A model generated the notes under the pieces. It was not told the origin of the DNA. It ran no database searches and saw nothing but the letters and a program-made list of their open reading frames with translations. Below, one piece after another: positions 45,043 through 55,878 of a DNA stretch of 64,000 nt. A program made the position numbers and the translations under genes. The first letter of the stretch is position 1. Every line of letters starts with the position of its first letter. Origin of the DNA: Roseomonas sp. KE2513. GTDB taxonomy: Bacteria; Pseudomonadota; Alphaproteobacteria; Acetobacterales; Acetobacteraceae. The stretch lies in assembly GCF_016107305.1 (NCBI RefSeq), contig NZ_RCVR01000011.1, positions 62,001 through 126,000 of the forward strand, in the 5' to 3' direction.

Positions 45043-45857
45043 CCCTCCGGCCTCTCGGCCGATGCGAAGGCGACCGCGGCCTCCGCCTCCTCCCGGCTCG
45101 GCTGAGAGGCGCGGGTCCAGGTCACGCGCTCCTTCAGCACGCGCATCGGCACGCCACCGACAAGGGTGCAGGGGGCTACGTCCTTCGTCACGATGGTGCC
45201 GAGCCCGACGATGGCGCCGCGACCGATGCTGACGCCGCGCCCGACGACCGTATCCGCCCCGATCCAGACATGCGGGGCCACCCTGATGCTGGCAGGCGGG
45301 TTCAGTGCCGCCGAGAGGTCGTCCAGGGAGACGATCCCATGGCTGTCGCTGGTGCGGATCTGTACCCTGTAGGAGACCATCGCGTCGTCCCCGACGACGA
45401 TGCTGCGGCGCGGCCCCTCCACGAGGAAGTCGGCGCCGTTCACGGTGACGTGCCGGCCAAGGAAGAGCGCGCCCTCGTGTTGGCGAAAGGTGGCGTTCAG
45501 GTGCAGCGTGCCGCGGCCGTTGCATAGGAGGAGATGGCCGTCCCCCTCGAAGCCGATGTTGCCGGCAAGGAGGCATTCGGCGCCGAGCGCCACCACGCCA
45601 TCCGCACGGCCGCCGAAGCGAAGGCGAAGGTTGTGCCCGCCCCGGGGGGCCGACAGCAGCACGAGATTGCCCTGCCCTCCACCACCCTCGACATGGATGC
45701 CGAGCGCGGCCAGCGCTGCCACGTCCTCCGCGCCCGTGCCATAGACCACGGCGGCATGGAGGTCGGGAAAGTCGTGGTCGGGCCGCGGGCGGGCGAAGAA
45801 GCCATTCCAGGCCGGATGCCCGGTGATGGCCTCGATCAGCACCCTGCGGTCCTGCAT
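45039..45857 (-). CDS. Left-handed beta-helix (hexapeptide) acyltransferase
   Basis: 272 residues. C-terminal hexapeptide repeats IRVAPHVWIGADTVVGRG, VSIGRGAIVGLGTIV ending with the typical DVAPCTLVGGVPMRV cap, as in O-acetyltransferases of sugars. The N-terminal 130 residues contain many short strand-like repeats (LLAGNIGFEGDGHLLL, GALFLGRHVTVNGADFLV) that probably extend the beta-helix. ATG at 45857 chosen (MQDRRVLIEAI); it begins 10 bases after parC ends. Substrate, perhaps a surface polysaccharide, unknown. Confidence 0.85.
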   Translation of the reverse strand: MQDRRVLIEAITGHPAWNGFFARPRPDHDFPDLHAAVVYGTGAEDVAALAALGIHVEGGGGQGNLVLLSAPRGGHNLRLRFGGRADGVVALGAECLLAGNIGFEGDGHLLLCNGRGTLHLNATFRQHEGALFLGRHVTVNGADFLVEGPRRSIVVGDDAMVSYRVQIRTSDSHGIVSLDDLSAALNPPASIRVAPHVWIGADTVVGRGVSIGRGAIVGLGTIVTKDVAPCTLVGGVPMRVLKERVTWTRASQPSREEAEAAVAFASAERPEG

Positions 45858-45867
45858 CGCGGCAGGC

Positions 45868-48099
45868 TTACCCGTCGAAGCGGTTGGACTTCGGGAAGCC
45901 ATTCGGCGGCATCTTGCCGGCCCCGCCCCGGTTGCCGCGCCAGGGCGCGAGCGCGGTTTCCGTGCGCGTCCGGTCGCCGAGCCGCCAGGTGAGGCCATCC
46001 GCCTTGGCGAAGACCTTCACGTCCGACAGCTTGCCGTCCCGATAGCCCTGCAGTGCTACGCCGCGGCCCCGCGTCATCTCGGGCACCTGCTCCAACGGGA
46101 AAACGAGGAGCTTCCGGTTCTCGCCGATCACCGCGACCGTGTCGCCCTCGACCGGCGCGCAGGCGACGAGCGTATCGGGCGCGTCCACCACCAGGATCTG
46201 CTTGCCCGTGCGCTTCTCAGACAGCAGGTCCTCCGCCTTGCAGACGAAGCCGCGGCCGGTGGCGGAGGCGAGGAGAAAGCGCTGCCCCTCCTTGAAGACG
46301 AAAGCCGAGAGGATGTTGTCCTCGTTGCCCAACTCCACCATCAGCCGCACCGGCTGCCCGTCGCCCCGCCCGCGCGGCACGGCATCGGCCTTGATCGTGT
46401 AGGCGCGGCCGTTTGAGGCGAGCAGGCCGATCCGGTCCGTCGTTTCGGCGTGGAGGTGCATGGCGAGGCTGTCGCCCTCCTTGAACTTCAGCGCCGCCGT
46501 GTCCTCGATGTGACCCTTCACCGCGCGCAGCCATCCCTTCTCGGAGAGGATGACGGTGATGGGCTCCCGCTCGACGAACTGCGCCTCGTCGAAGGCGATG
46601 GCCACGGCCTCGGTCTGCGTCGTCCGGCGGTCTCCCAGCGCGCCGGAGCCGAACTTCTGGCGAGCCTCCTCGATCTCCTCGGCGATGCGGCCCCACTGCG
46701 CCTTCTCGCTGCCGAGCAGGCGCTGCAGGCCCTTGAGTTCCTTCGTGAGCTTCGTGTGCTCGCGGCGGATCTCCATCTCCTCGAGCTTGCGCAGCGCCCG
46801 CAGGCGCATGTTCAGCACGGCCTCGGCTTGCGTGTCCGTCAGGCCGAAGGTGCGGATCAGCGCCTCCTTCGGGTGGTCCTCCTCTCGGACGATGCGGATG
46901 ACCTCATCAAGGTTGAGATAGACGATGAGGTAGCCGTCGAGGATCTCCAGCCGCCGCTCGATGGCCGCCAGCCGGTGGGAGGAGCGCCGCACCAGCACGA
47001 CCTGCCGGTGGTCCAGCCAGGAGCGCAGCACCTCGCGCAGGCCCATGACGCGCGGCGTGCGCGTCGCGTCCAGCACGTTCATGTTCAGCGGGATGCGGGA
47101 TTCGAGCTGCGTCGCGCGGAAGAGGCTCTCCATCAGCATCGCCGGCTCGATGCTGCGCGTCTTCGGCTCCAGCACCATCCGCACCTTGTCCGTGCTCTCG
47201 TCGCGCACGTCGGCCAGGAGCGGCAGCTTCTTCGCCTCCAGCAGCTCCGCGATTCCCTCGATCAGGCGGGACTTGCCCACCTGGTAGGGGATCTCCGTGA
47301 CCACGACCTGCCAGGTGCCGTTCTTGAGCTTTTCCACCTCCCAGCGGGCGCGCAGCCGGAAGCCGCCGCGGCCGGTCCCGTAGGCCTGGAGGATGCTGTC
47401 GGCGGGCTCCACCATGATGCCGCCCGTGGGGAAGTCCGGGCCGGGCATATGGGCCAGCAGCTCGGCCGTGGTCGCCTCGGGGTTGCGGATCAGCTCCAGC
47501 GCCGCGGCGCAGGCCTCGCCCGCGTTGTGCGGCGGGATGGAGGTCGCCATGCCCACCGCGATGCCGTTGGAGCCGTTGGCGAGCAGGTTCGGGAAGGCCG
47601 CCGGCAGCACCACCGGCTCCTGCTCCTCCCCGTCATAGGTGGGGCGGAAATCGACAGCGTCCTCGTCGATGCCGTCGAGCAGCGCCTTGGCGACCTCGGT
47701 GAGCTTCGCCTCGGTGTATCGCATGGCGGCGGCGTTATCGCCGTCGATGTTGCCGAAGTTCCCCTGCCCCTCCACCAGCGGGTAGCGGGCGGCGAATTCC
47801 TGGGCCAGCCGCACCAGCGCCTCGTAGACGGAGGCGTCGCCGTGCGGGTGGTACTTACCGATGACGTCGCCCACGACGCGCGCGCATTTCTTGAAGCCGC
47901 CGGCGGGGTCCAGCTTCAGCTGCTGCATGGCCCAGAGCAGCCGGCGGTGCACCGGCTTCAGCCCGTCCCGCACGTCCGGCAGCGAGCGGGACATGATCGT
48001 GGACATGGCATAGGCGAGGTAGCGCTCGGACAGGGCGCCCGCGAGCGGGGTCTCGTTGATCCGGCCGCCTTCGGGAATGGTCTTTACGTCGTCGGGCAT
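45868..48099 (-). CDS. parC: DNA topoisomerase IV subunit A
   Basis: 743 residues, starting [19 protein letters not shown]. Catalytic Tyr128 in [12 protein letters not shown]; the short C-terminal beta-propeller distinguishes it from GyrA (no GyrA-box QRRGGKG seen). Decatenates daughter chromosomes. At the quinolone site the sequence is [11 protein letters not shown]: Ala89 stands where E. coli ParC has Ser80, with the acidic Glu kept. The frame is open 30 codons upstream but the family N-terminus fixes the start. Confidence 0.95.
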   Translation of the reverse strand: MPDDVKTIPEGGRINETPLAGALSERYLAYAMSTIMSRSLPDVRDGLKPVHRRLLWAMQQLKLDPAGGFKKCARVVGDVIGKYHPHGDASVYEALVRLAQEFAARYPLVEGQGNFGNIDGDNAAAMRYTEAKLTEVAKALLDGIDEDAVDFRPTYDGEEQEPVVLPAAFPNLLANGSNGIAVGMATSIPPHNAGEACAAALELIRNPEATTAELLAHMPGPDFPTGGIMVEPADSILQAYGTGRGGFRLRARWEVEKLKNGTWQVVVTEIPYQVGKSRLIEGIAELLEAKKLPLLADVRDESTDKVRMVLEPKTRSIEPAMLMESLFRATQLESRIPLNMNVLDATRTPRVMGLREVLRSWLDHRQVVLVRRSSHRLAAIERRLEILDGYLIVYLNLDEVIRIVREEDHPKEALIRTFGLTDTQAEAVLNMRLRALRKLEEMEIRREHTKLTKELKGLQRLLGSEKAQWGRIAEEIEEARQKFGSGALGDRRTTQTEAVAIAFDEAQFVEREPITVILSEKGWLRAVKGHIEDTAALKFKEGDSLAMHLHAETTDRIGLLASNGRAYTIKADAVPRGRGDGQPVRLMVELGNEDNILSAFVFKEGQRFLLASATGRGFVCKAEDLLSEKRTGKQILVVDAPDTLVACAPVEGDTVAVIGENRKLLVFPLEQVPEMTRGRGVALQGYRDGKLSDVKVFAKADGLTWRLGDRTRTETALAPWRGNRGGAGKMPPNGFPKSNRFDG

Positions 48100-48200
48100 G
48101 GTCGTCGGGGGCCCTGTTCTCTCTTCGTTCCAGCGTTCACTATTTAGCAGCCTGGGGCGCCCGGCGCCAGGGTGAGCGCGCCCGGCCACGGATGTGTTGG

Positions 48201-48228
48201 TTGCCGCGCGCGGCTGGGGCCGTATAGC
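48201..48228 (+). promoter_or_regulatory. Candidate promoter of the PPC-repeat gene
   Basis: TTGCCG and TATAGC are 16 bases apart, 27 bases ahead of the start codon; GGAGG (48245-48249) provides the ribosome-binding site. Confidence 0.4.
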
Positions 48229-48254
48229 AGAGGCGGAACAAAGCGGAGGACCCC

Positions 48255-49838
48255 ATGGCTCAGCGTCGATCGATCCGGCCGCCTGTGGCCTCGCGGGCCG
48301 GGGGCGCGATCCTCCTGCTCGCCCTCGGGGCGCTGGTGCCGCCAGGGGCCTTCGCGCAGCCGGCGGAAGCTCTCCGGCCCGTGCAGGGCGGACCGCTCAA
48401 GAACCCCGCGCCCCCCGCGCCCGCACAGCCCGCCCGGCCCGCGGCACCGAACACGCCTGCCTACGCGCTGAGCGCGGCCGATGCCGCCCGCACGCCGCCG
48501 CTCGCGCCGGACCGGCCCGTGCGGGTCAGCCTCCCCCGCGGGCAGAGCGCCTTCTTCCGCATCGCGCCCGAAGCGGGCGAGGCCTGGGCCGTGGCCACCC
48601 GCCGCCTGTCGCGCAACGCCGACACGATCGTGGCCGCCCTCGACGACGCCGGGGAGGTGGTGGCGGAGGACGACGACGGCGGGGAGGAGAGCCTCGCCTC
48701 CCGCCTCGAGATCCAGCCCGGCGACGGCGCGCGGCTGCTTCGCGTGGGCACGCTCGAGAACACGGGCGGGCGCTTCGAGGTGGTGCTCACCCGCGTTCCC
48801 GTCCAGCCGCCCTCCGACCTCGCGGCAAGCCAGGCGGAGGCAGCCAGCCGTCCGCCGCTGGCGGTGGACCAGCCCGTCCGCGTCCGCCTCCGGCGCAACC
48901 AGCAGGCCTTCTTCGCCCTTCCCGCCGATCGCTCGAACCTCACCGCCCGCACGCGCGGCCTCTCCTCCGGAACGGACACCGCCCTCGCGCTGCTCGACGC
49001 CGACGGCACGGTGCTGGCCGAGGACGATGACGGCGGGGACGGGCTTGCCTCCCTCTTGCCGATCGGTCGCGCGGCCAACGAGCCGCTCACGCTGCGCGCC
49101 TCGCTCGTCGGCGGTACAGGCAGCTTCGAGCTCGTGCTGGAGCGCGAGGATCCCCTCGCCGCCGACTTCCCGACCAGCCTGGAGGCCGCCCGCGCCCGGC
49201 CGCCGCTTACCTCCGGCGAGGTCGTCCACGTGGAGCTGGACCGCGGGGGCGAGGCCTTCTTCGCGCTGCCGGAGGGGCAGCCGCTCACCATCGTCACGCG
49301 CAACCTCGGCGACGAGGTGGACACGGTGCTGGCCCTGCTCGATGCCCAGGGCGGGAAGCTGTCCGAGGACGACGATGGCGGCGGCGGCCTCGCCTCCCGC
49401 GTGACCACCGGCGGCCGCGCGGCCTTCGTACGGGCCAGCCTCCTGAACAACGCGCGCGGGGGCTTCGACATCGCGGTGGCCGGCACCTCGGAGGGCACAC
49501 CGGGCGCGGGCGACGTGGAGGGGGCCTCGCGGCGCCCCGCCCTCGTCCTCGGGGAGGCCGTCCGGCTGACGGTGGAGGCCGATGGGCAGGCCGTGGTCGC
49601 CCTGCCTTTCGACGGGCGCCCCGCCCTGGCGATGACCTTCGGCCTCGCGGAGGGACTGGATACGGTGCTGGAGCTGCTCGACGCCGGCGGCGCCGTGCTG
49701 GCGGAGAACGACGACGCGGAGGGGCTCGCCTCCCGGCTGGAGATCCCGGCCGAGCCGCGCCCCGCCTATCTCCGGGTGCGGTTGCTCGAGAACAAGGGTG
49801 GCGAGGTCAACCTCGTGCTCGTACGGCCCGCGCCCTGA
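48255..49838 (+). CDS. Exported protein of four tandem PPC-like beta domains
   Basis: 527 residues. Signal peptide cut at AFA-QP (residue 34/35), Pro/Ala-rich linker to ~75, then four repeats at about 79-180, 198-297, 314-412 and 425-525. Each contains xPPLxxxxxVRVxL, a QxAFFALP-like strand, [11 protein letters not shown] and an acidic EDDDGG turn (138-143, 256-261, 371-375; END-DAEG at 484-490) followed by LASRL. This matches the bacterial pre-peptidase C-terminal domain fold, usually appended to secreted peptidases, but no enzyme domain is present. Acidic turns suggest calcium binding (inference). Diverges from parC; ends where recO ends on the other strand. Confidence 0.8.
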   Translation: MAQRRSIRPPVASRAGGAILLLALGALVPPGAFAQPAEALRPVQGGPLKNPAPPAPAQPARPAAPNTPAYALSAADAARTPPLAPDRPVRVSLPRGQSAFFRIAPEAGEAWAVATRRLSRNADTIVAALDDAGEVVAEDDDGGEESLASRLEIQPGDGARLLRVGTLENTGGRFEVVLTRVPVQPPSDLAASQAEAASRPPLAVDQPVRVRLRRNQQAFFALPADRSNLTARTRGLSSGTDTALALLDADGTVLAEDDDGGDGLASLLPIGRAANEPLTLRASLVGGTGSFELVLEREDPLAADFPTSLEAARARPPLTSGEVVHVELDRGGEAFFALPEGQPLTIVTRNLGDEVDTVLALLDAQGGKLSEDDDGGGGLASRVTTGGRAAFVRASLLNNARGGFDIAVAGTSEGTPGAGDVEGASRRPALVLGEAVRLTVEADGQAVVALPFDGRPALAMTFGLAEGLDTVLELLDAGGAVLAENDDAEGLASRLEIPAEPRPAYLRVRLLENKGGEVNLVLVRPAP

Positions 49839-50591
49839 TCAGCCGGGCGCCTGGCCGGCAGGTTCCGCCCGCGTGGCGATCCGGTCGGCCAGGGCTTCCC
49901 GTGCTGCCGGCATGGGGCGGTGGCGCGTGCCGAAGGCGTCGCGCGCGAGGAAGTGGCCGGTGACGCGGAGGGCGGCAGCCCAGTCGGCGGGGCCGCTCGG
50001 CAGGCTGGCGTCCCGCAGGAAGGGCGGCAGGGGCAGCATCCGGTCGGCATAGGGGGCGGCAATATCCGCCCGCGCGGCCCGACCGGATTTTGGAGAGACA
50101 TGGGTGAGCCCCTCCGTGTCCCCCGTCATGGCGCAGCGCGCGAGATCGAGGCCGTAGCCCAATTCCGAGAGGAGCAGGACCTCCCAGTGAAGGTAGTCCG
50201 GCACCACCTCCTCGGCCCCGCGCTGGAGGTGGGCGAGGATCGGCACGAGGGCGCGGAAGACAGCGGGATGCGGCTCCCGCTCCGGCAGGGCCTCGGCCGC
50301 AACGGTGCAGGCGGAGGAGAGCAGCGCGAGGGCCAGCGGGTCCTCCATGGCCAGCGCCGCCGTTGGATGGACCAGCTCTCCGCTCAGCGCCCCGAGTTGG
50401 TCGGCCAAGCGGGCAACCCAGTGGGCATCGACGAGGTTCCCCGGTAGCCAGAGCGCGGCTTGCGCGCGCGAGGCACCGCCTTTCGCCAAGCCGCCGTGGC
50501 GGCCGTGCTCCTCCGTGAGAAGCGTCACCACGGCGCCGCCCTCGCCGAGCGGGCGGGCCTCCAGCACGATGCCCGGGGCGGTCCATTCCAT
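49839..50591 (-). CDS. recO: DNA repair protein RecO
   Basis: 250 residues. Loads RecA with RecF/RecR. N-terminal OB fold (MEWTAPGIVLEARPLGEGG, VVTLLTEEHGRHGGLAKGG), helical C-terminal part with LLLSELGYGLDLARCAMTG and the VSPKSGRA motif. ATG at 50591 chosen as family start. Last gene of the era/recO operon; its stop abuts the PPC gene stop on the opposite strand. Confidence 0.93.
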   Translation of the reverse strand: MEWTAPGIVLEARPLGEGGAVVTLLTEEHGRHGGLAKGGASRAQAALWLPGNLVDAHWVARLADQLGALSGELVHPTAALAMEDPLALALLSSACTVAAEALPEREPHPAVFRALVPILAHLQRGAEEVVPDYLHWEVLLLSELGYGLDLARCAMTGDTEGLTHVSPKSGRAARADIAAPYADRMLPLPPFLRDASLPSGPADWAAALRVTGHFLARDAFGTRHRPMPAAREALADRIATRAEPAGQAPG

Positions 50592-50634
50592 GCCAGTAAG
50601 ATGGGGCGCCTCGGCGGGCGGCGCCACCGGCCTG

Positions 50635-51570
50635 CTAGTCGAGGTCCTCCAGGCCGAGGGCCCGCAGCCTCCCCCGCTCCTCATCCCAGCCCGGCCGGTC
50701 CTTCACGTTCAGGAACAGGTGCACCGGCCGTTCGAGCAGCTTCGTCAGTTCGGCTCGCGCCCTCTGGCCGATCTCCCGGATTCGGGAGCCGCGATCACCG
50801 ATGAGGATCGCCTTCTGCGAGGCGCGGCCGACATAGATCGTGCAGTCGATGCGGACGGAGCCATCCTTGCGCTCCTGCCAGGATTCAGTCTCCACCGTGG
50901 CGTGGTGGGGAACCTCCTCGTGGGTCTGGCGCAGGATCTGCTCGCGCACGATCTCGGCCGCCAGCATCCGGTCGGTCACGTCCGACAGCTCGTCCTCGGG
51001 GAAGAGCCAAGGACCGAGGGGCATGGCCTCGCAGAGCCGGGCGCGCAGCCGGTCCACGCCGTCGCCCGTCTCGGCGGAAACCATAAAGGTGTCGGCGAAG
51101 GTGAGCAGGCCCGTCAGTTCGGCGGTCAGAGGCAGCAGGCGCTTGGTGTCAAACAGGTCGGTCTTGTTCAGCACGAGCCAGAGCGGCGGTGTGCCCTGGG
51201 CGAGCTTCCTGATGATGGCGCGCAGGGGATCGGTAATGCCAGCACGGGCATCCACCACCAGCATCGCCACGTCCGCGTCCTGGGCCCCGCCCCAGGCAGC
51301 CGCGACCATGGCGCGGTCCAGCCGGCGGCGCGGGGCGAAGATGCCGGGCGTGTCGGTCAGCACCACCTGCGCCGGGCCCTCGCTGAAGATGGCGCGGATG
51401 CGGAAGCGTGTGGTCTGCGGCTTGTTAGAGACGATCGAGACCTTCGCCCCCGCCAGCCGGTTCACCAGCGTGGACTTGCCGGCATTTGGCGCGCCCAGTA
51501 CGGCGGCCAGGCCAGCGCGGGTCGGGCCCTGGGAGGTGGTCTCCGGCGGGGCGCCGCTTTCCTCAGCCAC
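50635..51570 (-). CDS. era: GTPase Era
   Basis: 311 residues. Binds the 3' end of 16S rRNA during 30S maturation. G1 LGAPNAGKSTLVN, switch NKPQTTRFRIRAIF, G3 LTDTPG, G4 LNKTDL, and C-terminal KH domain with GDRGSRIREIGQRARAEL. Overlaps rnc by 8 bases. Confidence 0.97.
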   Translation of the reverse strand: MAEESGAPPETTSQGPTRAGLAAVLGAPNAGKSTLVNRLAGAKVSIVSNKPQTTRFRIRAIFSEGPAQVVLTDTPGIFAPRRRLDRAMVAAAWGGAQDADVAMLVVDARAGITDPLRAIIRKLAQGTPPLWLVLNKTDLFDTKRLLPLTAELTGLLTFADTFMVSAETGDGVDRLRARLCEAMPLGPWLFPEDELSDVTDRMLAAEIVREQILRQTHEEVPHHATVETESWQERKDGSVRIDCTIYVGRASQKAILIGDRGSRIREIGQRARAELTKLLERPVHLFLNVKDRPGWDEERGRLRALGLEDLD

Positions 51571-52246
51571 GGCCGAGTTCCTTCAGCAGCGCCTCGGCCG
51601 CCAGTTGCTCGGCGCCGCGCTTGCTCTCGCCCGAAGCCTCGGCCGTCTTGCCGCAGGCGCGCACCGAAACGGTGAAGACAGGGGCGTGGGAAGGGCCCTC
51701 GGCACTCTTGGTCACGTATTCGGGCAGGCCCATGCCGCGCCCGAGCGACCATTCCTGCAGCCGGCTCTTGGCAGACATTGGGGGCGTGGCATCGGCCTCC
51801 ATATGGCCGATCCATTCCCGCCGGACAAAGGCGCGCGCCTTCTCCAGTCCGCCGTCGAGATAAAGGGCGCCGATCAGCGCCTCGGTCGCGTCGGCGAGGA
51901 CGTTGGCGCGCTGGCGCAGCCCGGTGCGCCCTTCGGCGGGGGGAATGCGGAGCGCGGCGGAGAGGCCGATCACGTCGCCCACCTTGGCCAGCGTCTCGGC
52001 CGCGACGAGCACAGCCAGGCGCTTGCCAAGCTCCCCTTCCCGCTCCTGCGGGAAGCGCTCGGACAACCACTCGGCCATCAGCAACGCGAGGACGCGATCA
52101 CCCAGGAATTCCAGCCGCTCATTCGAGTCGAGCTGGTTCCGCTTGGGGTCAGCGGCGGAGCGGTGGGTAAGCGCCTGTTCGAGCAGGGCCGGGTCGTTGA
52201 AGTCGTGACCCAGCCGCAGGGCCAGGGCTGCGACGGGAGCTTTCAC
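51563..52246 (-). CDS. rnc: Ribonuclease III
   Basis: 227 residues. Cleaves double-stranded RNA, including the rRNA precursor. RNase III signature NERLEFLGDRVLALLMAEWL, second acidic site DATEALIGALYLDGG, and dsRNA-binding domain starting PMSAKSRLQEWSLGRG. The only usable start before the first helix is GTG at 52246, which gives the normal length; the frame is open upstream over lepB but that part is noise. Confidence 0.95.
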   Translation of the reverse strand: MKAPVAALALRLGHDFNDPALLEQALTHRSAADPKRNQLDSNERLEFLGDRVLALLMAEWLSERFPQEREGELGKRLAVLVAAETLAKVGDVIGLSAALRIPPAEGRTGLRQRANVLADATEALIGALYLDGGLEKARAFVRREWIGHMEADATPPMSAKSRLQEWSLGRGMGLPEYVTKSAEGPSHAPVFTVSVRACGKTAEASGESKRGAEQLAAEALLKELGRG

Positions 52247-52259
52247 GGCAAGGGGTTCA

Positions 52260-53012
52260 TCAGCGGACGCCTGAGAAGATGCGGCTCCAGCGAACGGAGA
52301 AGGGCCAAGCCCAGACTTCCCACCAATTCGCCGTTCCGTCCCAGGAGAAGAAGATGAACTCCGCGCGGCCGACGAGGTTTTCGACCGGAACGAAGCCGAC
52401 ATAGTTCGTGGCGCGGCTGTCGAGGGAATTGTCGCGGTTGTCGCCCATGGCGAAGACGTGGTCTGCCGGAACGACGAATTCCTGCGTGTTGTCGTAGGGG
52501 CCGTCATCGGAGGCCTCCAGAATTTCGTGGGTGCGGCCGGGCCCATTGGCGCTCGGCGGCAGGGTCTCGCGGAAGAGGTTGACCGTGATGCGGGGACCGT
52601 CGCCCTCCACCGTGTAAGGGCCGACCCGCACGCGGTTCACGGGAGTGCCGTTCACCCGCAGCACGCCACCTCGCACTTGGATGCGGTCGCCGGGCAGGCC
52701 GACGATGCGCTTGATGTAGTCGGTCACCCCGTCCCGCGGGAGCTTGAACACGGCCACGTCGCCCCGCGCCGGCAGGCTGCCGAAGACGCGGCCGCGGAAG
52801 AGGTTCGGGCTAAAGGGCAGCGAGGCCCGGGAATAGCCGTAGGAATACTTCGAGACGAAGAGGTAGTCGCCGACCAGCAGCGTCGGGATCATGCTGCCGG
52901 ATGGGATGTTGAACGGCTCGAAGGCGACGGTGCGGATGCCAACGGCGATGAGGCCCGCGTAGAGGATCGTCTTCAGGCTCTCCAGCCAGCCGCCGGAGGA
53001 CTTCTTGGTCAT
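52260..53012 (-). CDS. lepB: Signal peptidase I
   Basis: 250 residues. One membrane helix (about 12-30), catalytic Ser in NIPSGSMIPTLL and Lys in DYIKRIVGLPGDRI, plus FAMGDNRDNSLDSR near the C-terminus. Removes signal peptides from exported proteins. ATG at 53012 gives the standard MTKKSSGGWLESLKT beginning; a longer start at 53057 is less likely. Confidence 0.96.
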   Translation of the reverse strand: MTKKSSGGWLESLKTILYAGLIAVGIRTVAFEPFNIPSGSMIPTLLVGDYLFVSKYSYGYSRASLPFSPNLFRGRVFGSLPARGDVAVFKLPRDGVTDYIKRIVGLPGDRIQVRGGVLRVNGTPVNRVRVGPYTVEGDGPRITVNLFRETLPPSANGPGRTHEILEASDDGPYDNTQEFVVPADHVFAMGDNRDNSLDSRATNYVGFVPVENLVGRAEFIFFSWDGTANWWEVWAWPFSVRWSRIFSGVR

Positions 53013-53124
53013 GGTGGTAATGCTCGCGGCCCCAGCCGGCCGGCCGAACGCCCCCAAAAACCCATGAATGGGGGTCGGGTCGGGCCGCCGCAGGGCGGGT
53101 GGGTGCGCCAGAAGGGCGCGCCTG

Positions 53125-53541
53125 TCAAGGAAGGGGCTGGAGCGGCACGGCGGAGATGATCACCACCGCCTCGGCATAGGGGTACTCGTCGGTCATCGTC
53201 AGCGACACCTGCGGCGCATGGCCGACCGGCACCAGCCGCTCCAGCCGCGCCAGCGCGCCGCCGGTCATGCGCAGCGTGGGCTGACCGGAGGGCAGGTTCA
53301 CCACGCCGAGGTCCCGCCAGAAGACCCCCGCACGGAAGCCGGTGCCCAGCGCCTTGGACGCCGCCTCCTTCGCCGCGAATCGCTTCGCGTAGGTCGCGAT
53401 CCGCGTGCGCTCGCCCCGTCGCTCTGCCTTGGCGCGCTCGGCCTCCGTGAAGATGCGGGCGAGGAAGCGCTCGCCGTGGCGCGCGATGGTCCGCTCGATC
53501 CGGCGGATGTCCACCATGTCGTTGCCAAGCCCGAGGATCAC
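53125..53541 (-). CDS. acpS: Holo-[acyl-carrier-protein] synthase
   Basis: 138 residues. Attaches phosphopantetheine to ACP. Motifs [17 protein letters not shown] and the Mg/CoA-binding [18 protein letters not shown] start overlaps the relA stop as GTGA. The pyridoxine gene pdxJ, often found between relA and acpS in alphaproteobacteria, is absent here. Confidence 0.95.
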   Translation of the reverse strand: MILGLGNDMVDIRRIERTIARHGERFLARIFTEAERAKAERRGERTRIATYAKRFAAKEAASKALGTGFRAGVFWRDLGVVNLPSGQPTLRMTGGALARLERLVPVGHAPQVSLTMTDEYPYAEAVVIISAVPLQPLP

Positions 53542-55856
53542 GACTTCGCCCGCTCCACCTGCTCGATCCCGGGCAGGGAACGCAGGGCCGCGATGACGCT
53601 GGAGAGGTGGCGGAGGTCCTTCACCTCCAGGTCCACGTTCAGCTCCGCGAAGTCGGCGGCGCGGTGGAGGAAACGGAGGGATTGGATTCGCGCCTCCTGC
53701 TTGGCGATGGCCGTGGTCATGCCCGCGATGGCCGGCCCCTCGTTGGAGGTCACGACCGAGAGGCGCGCGACGTGCTCCCCGGCGGCACCGGGCTGGGCGT
53801 CCCAGTCCACGTCGATGAAGCGCTCGGGCGTGGCGGCGAAGGCCTCCAGCGTGTGGCATTCCTGCTTGTGGATGGTCACGCCCCGGCCGGTGGAGACGAT
53901 GCCGACGATCCGGTCACCGGGAACGGGGTGGCAGCAGCCGGCGAAGCTGACGGCCATGCCGGAGACGAGGCCGGTAATGCCATGCGCCACCTCCCTCTCC
54001 CGCGGGCCGCGGGCAACGGTGGCACCTGGCTTGCCGCGGGCGCGGGTGAGGGCGAGGGCCTCAAGGCCGGTAACGGCGGGGCGTGGCGGGCCGCGCAGCT
54101 CCGGCACGGCGGCGTGGAGCACGTCCCTTGCCGTGATGTTGCCGTTGCCGACGGCGATGCAGAGTTCCTCAAAGCCTGGCTGCTTGAGCGCCTTTACCGC
54201 GGGCTCGGCGATGCGCTCGGAGAAGTCCAGGCCCTCCTGGCGGAAGGCGCGGGCAATGGCCTGGCGGCCATTCTCGCGGCTCTCCTCCCGCTGGCGGGCG
54301 AGCACGGTGCGCCGGATGCGGGCGCGGGCCTTGCCGGTGACGACGAAGCGTTCCCAGGCCGGGTTGGGCGTGCCGCCGCGGGCGGTGATGATCTCGACCT
54401 GGTCGCCATTCTCGAGCTGGTGGCGCAACGGCACGATGCGGCCGTTGATCTTCGCGCCGACGCAGGAATCGCCGATCTGGGAGTGGACGTGGTAGGCGAA
54501 GTCCACCGGCGTCGCCCCGCGCGGCATGGCGATCAGGTCGCCCTTGGGCGTGAAGCAGAAGACCTGGTCCTGGTGGAGCGCGAGCTTCGTGTTCTCGAGG
54601 AAGTCCTGCGCCTCGCCGGCGTTCTCCAGGATTTCCAGCAGGTCCTTCACCCAGGGGAAGCGCTTGCGGTCGCGGGCGGCGTTCACCACCCCGTCCGGAC
54701 CCTGCTTGTAGATCCAGTGGGCGGCGACGCCGAACTCCGCGACCTCGTGCATTTCCGGCGTGCGGATCTGCACCTCAATCTTGGCGTTGCGCCGCTCCGG
54801 CACCGTTACGCCGGTATGCAGGGACTGGTAGCCGTTGGGCTTCGGGGTGGAGATGTAGTCCTTGAATCGTCCGGGGACGACGCGATAGGCCGAATGCACG
54901 GCGCCCAGCGCCGCGTAGCAGTTCGCCTTGTCGTCGGTGATGACGCGGAAGGCCATGATGTCCGAGAGCTGCTCGAACTCGACCTTCTTCGAATGCATCT
55001 TCAGCCAGATGCCATAGGCCGACTTCTCCCGGCCCTGAATATCGATCACCGGCACGTCGGCGTCCCGCAGCCGGCGGCGCAGGTCCTCCGCGATCTCGGC
55101 GATCAGGTCCGCGCCCTGTCCGCGGAGGAAGGAAAGGCGGGCGGTGATGGTCTGGGAGGCGTCGGGCTGGAGCTCGCGGAAGGCGCGGTCCTCCAGCTCG
55201 TCCTTCACGGCCTGCATGCCGATGCGCTCGGCCAGCGGCGCGTAGATCTCCATCGTTTCCCGCGCCGTGCGCTCGCGCCGGTGCTGCTGGGGGACGAAGT
55301 GCAGTGTCCGCATGTTGTGCGTGCGATCGGCCAGCTTCACGAGGAGGACACGGATGTCCTCGCTCATTGCCAGCACCAGCTTGCGGAAATTCTCGGCCTG
55401 CTTCGTGCGCTCGGACTGGAGTTCAAGCCGCGTCAGCTTCGTCACGCCGTCCACCAGCCGCGCGACCTCTGAGCCGAAGTCGCGGCTGAGTTGGGCGAGG
55501 GTGACGCCCGTGTCCTCCACAGTGTCGTGGAGAAGGGCGGTGGCGATGGTGGCGGCGTCGAGCCGGTAACCGGCGAGGATGTTCGCAACGGCCACCGGGT
55601 GGCCGATATAGGGGTCGCCGTTGTCGCGCTTCTGCTCGCGATGGGCGGCCTCGGCGACGCGGTAGGCCTTCTCGATCAGCGCCCCGTCCGCGCGCGGGTC
55701 GTAGCCGGTGACGAGGGCGGCGAGGGCCTTGCCAGGATCTGCCTCGGGGCTGCCGGCTTCCAGCCTTGCAGGGCCGCGGCTGACCACGCCCTCGGGCGCC
55801 CAGAGGGGGCCCGTGACGGCACCGGGGAGAATGGGTGTCCCGGCGCCGTCGCTCAT
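53538..55856 (-). CDS. Bifunctional (p)ppGpp synthetase/hydrolase RelA/SpoT (Rsh)
   Basis: 772 residues. Makes and degrades the alarmone ppGpp. HD hydrolase domain intact ([28 protein letters not shown]), synthetase domain ([38 protein letters not shown]), TGS domain ([19 protein letters not shown]) and C-terminal ACT domain. Single Rsh enzymes of this build are the norm in alphaproteobacteria. Follows rpoZ by 22 bases. Confidence 0.96.
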   Translation of the reverse strand: MSDGAGTPILPGAVTGPLWAPEGVVSRGPARLEAGSPEADPGKALAALVTGYDPRADGALIEKAYRVAEAAHREQKRDNGDPYIGHPVAVANILAGYRLDAATIATALLHDTVEDTGVTLAQLSRDFGSEVARLVDGVTKLTRLELQSERTKQAENFRKLVLAMSEDIRVLLVKLADRTHNMRTLHFVPQQHRRERTARETMEIYAPLAERIGMQAVKDELEDRAFRELQPDASQTITARLSFLRGQGADLIAEIAEDLRRRLRDADVPVIDIQGREKSAYGIWLKMHSKKVEFEQLSDIMAFRVITDDKANCYAALGAVHSAYRVVPGRFKDYISTPKPNGYQSLHTGVTVPERRNAKIEVQIRTPEMHEVAEFGVAAHWIYKQGPDGVVNAARDRKRFPWVKDLLEILENAGEAQDFLENTKLALHQDQVFCFTPKGDLIAMPRGATPVDFAYHVHSQIGDSCVGAKINGRIVPLRHQLENGDQVEIITARGGTPNPAWERFVVTGKARARIRRTVLARQREESRENGRQAIARAFRQEGLDFSERIAEPAVKALKQPGFEELCIAVGNGNITARDVLHAAVPELRGPPRPAVTGLEALALTRARGKPGATVARGPREREVAHGITGLVSGMAVSFAGCCHPVPGDRIVGIVSTGRGVTIHKQECHTLEAFAATPERFIDVDWDAQPGAAGEHVARLSVVTSNEGPAIAGMTTAIAKQEARIQSLRFLHRAADFAELNVDLEVKDLRHLSSVIAALRSLPGIEQVERAKS

Positions 55857-55878
55857 CGGGTGCTGCGGCTGCGCGCGG

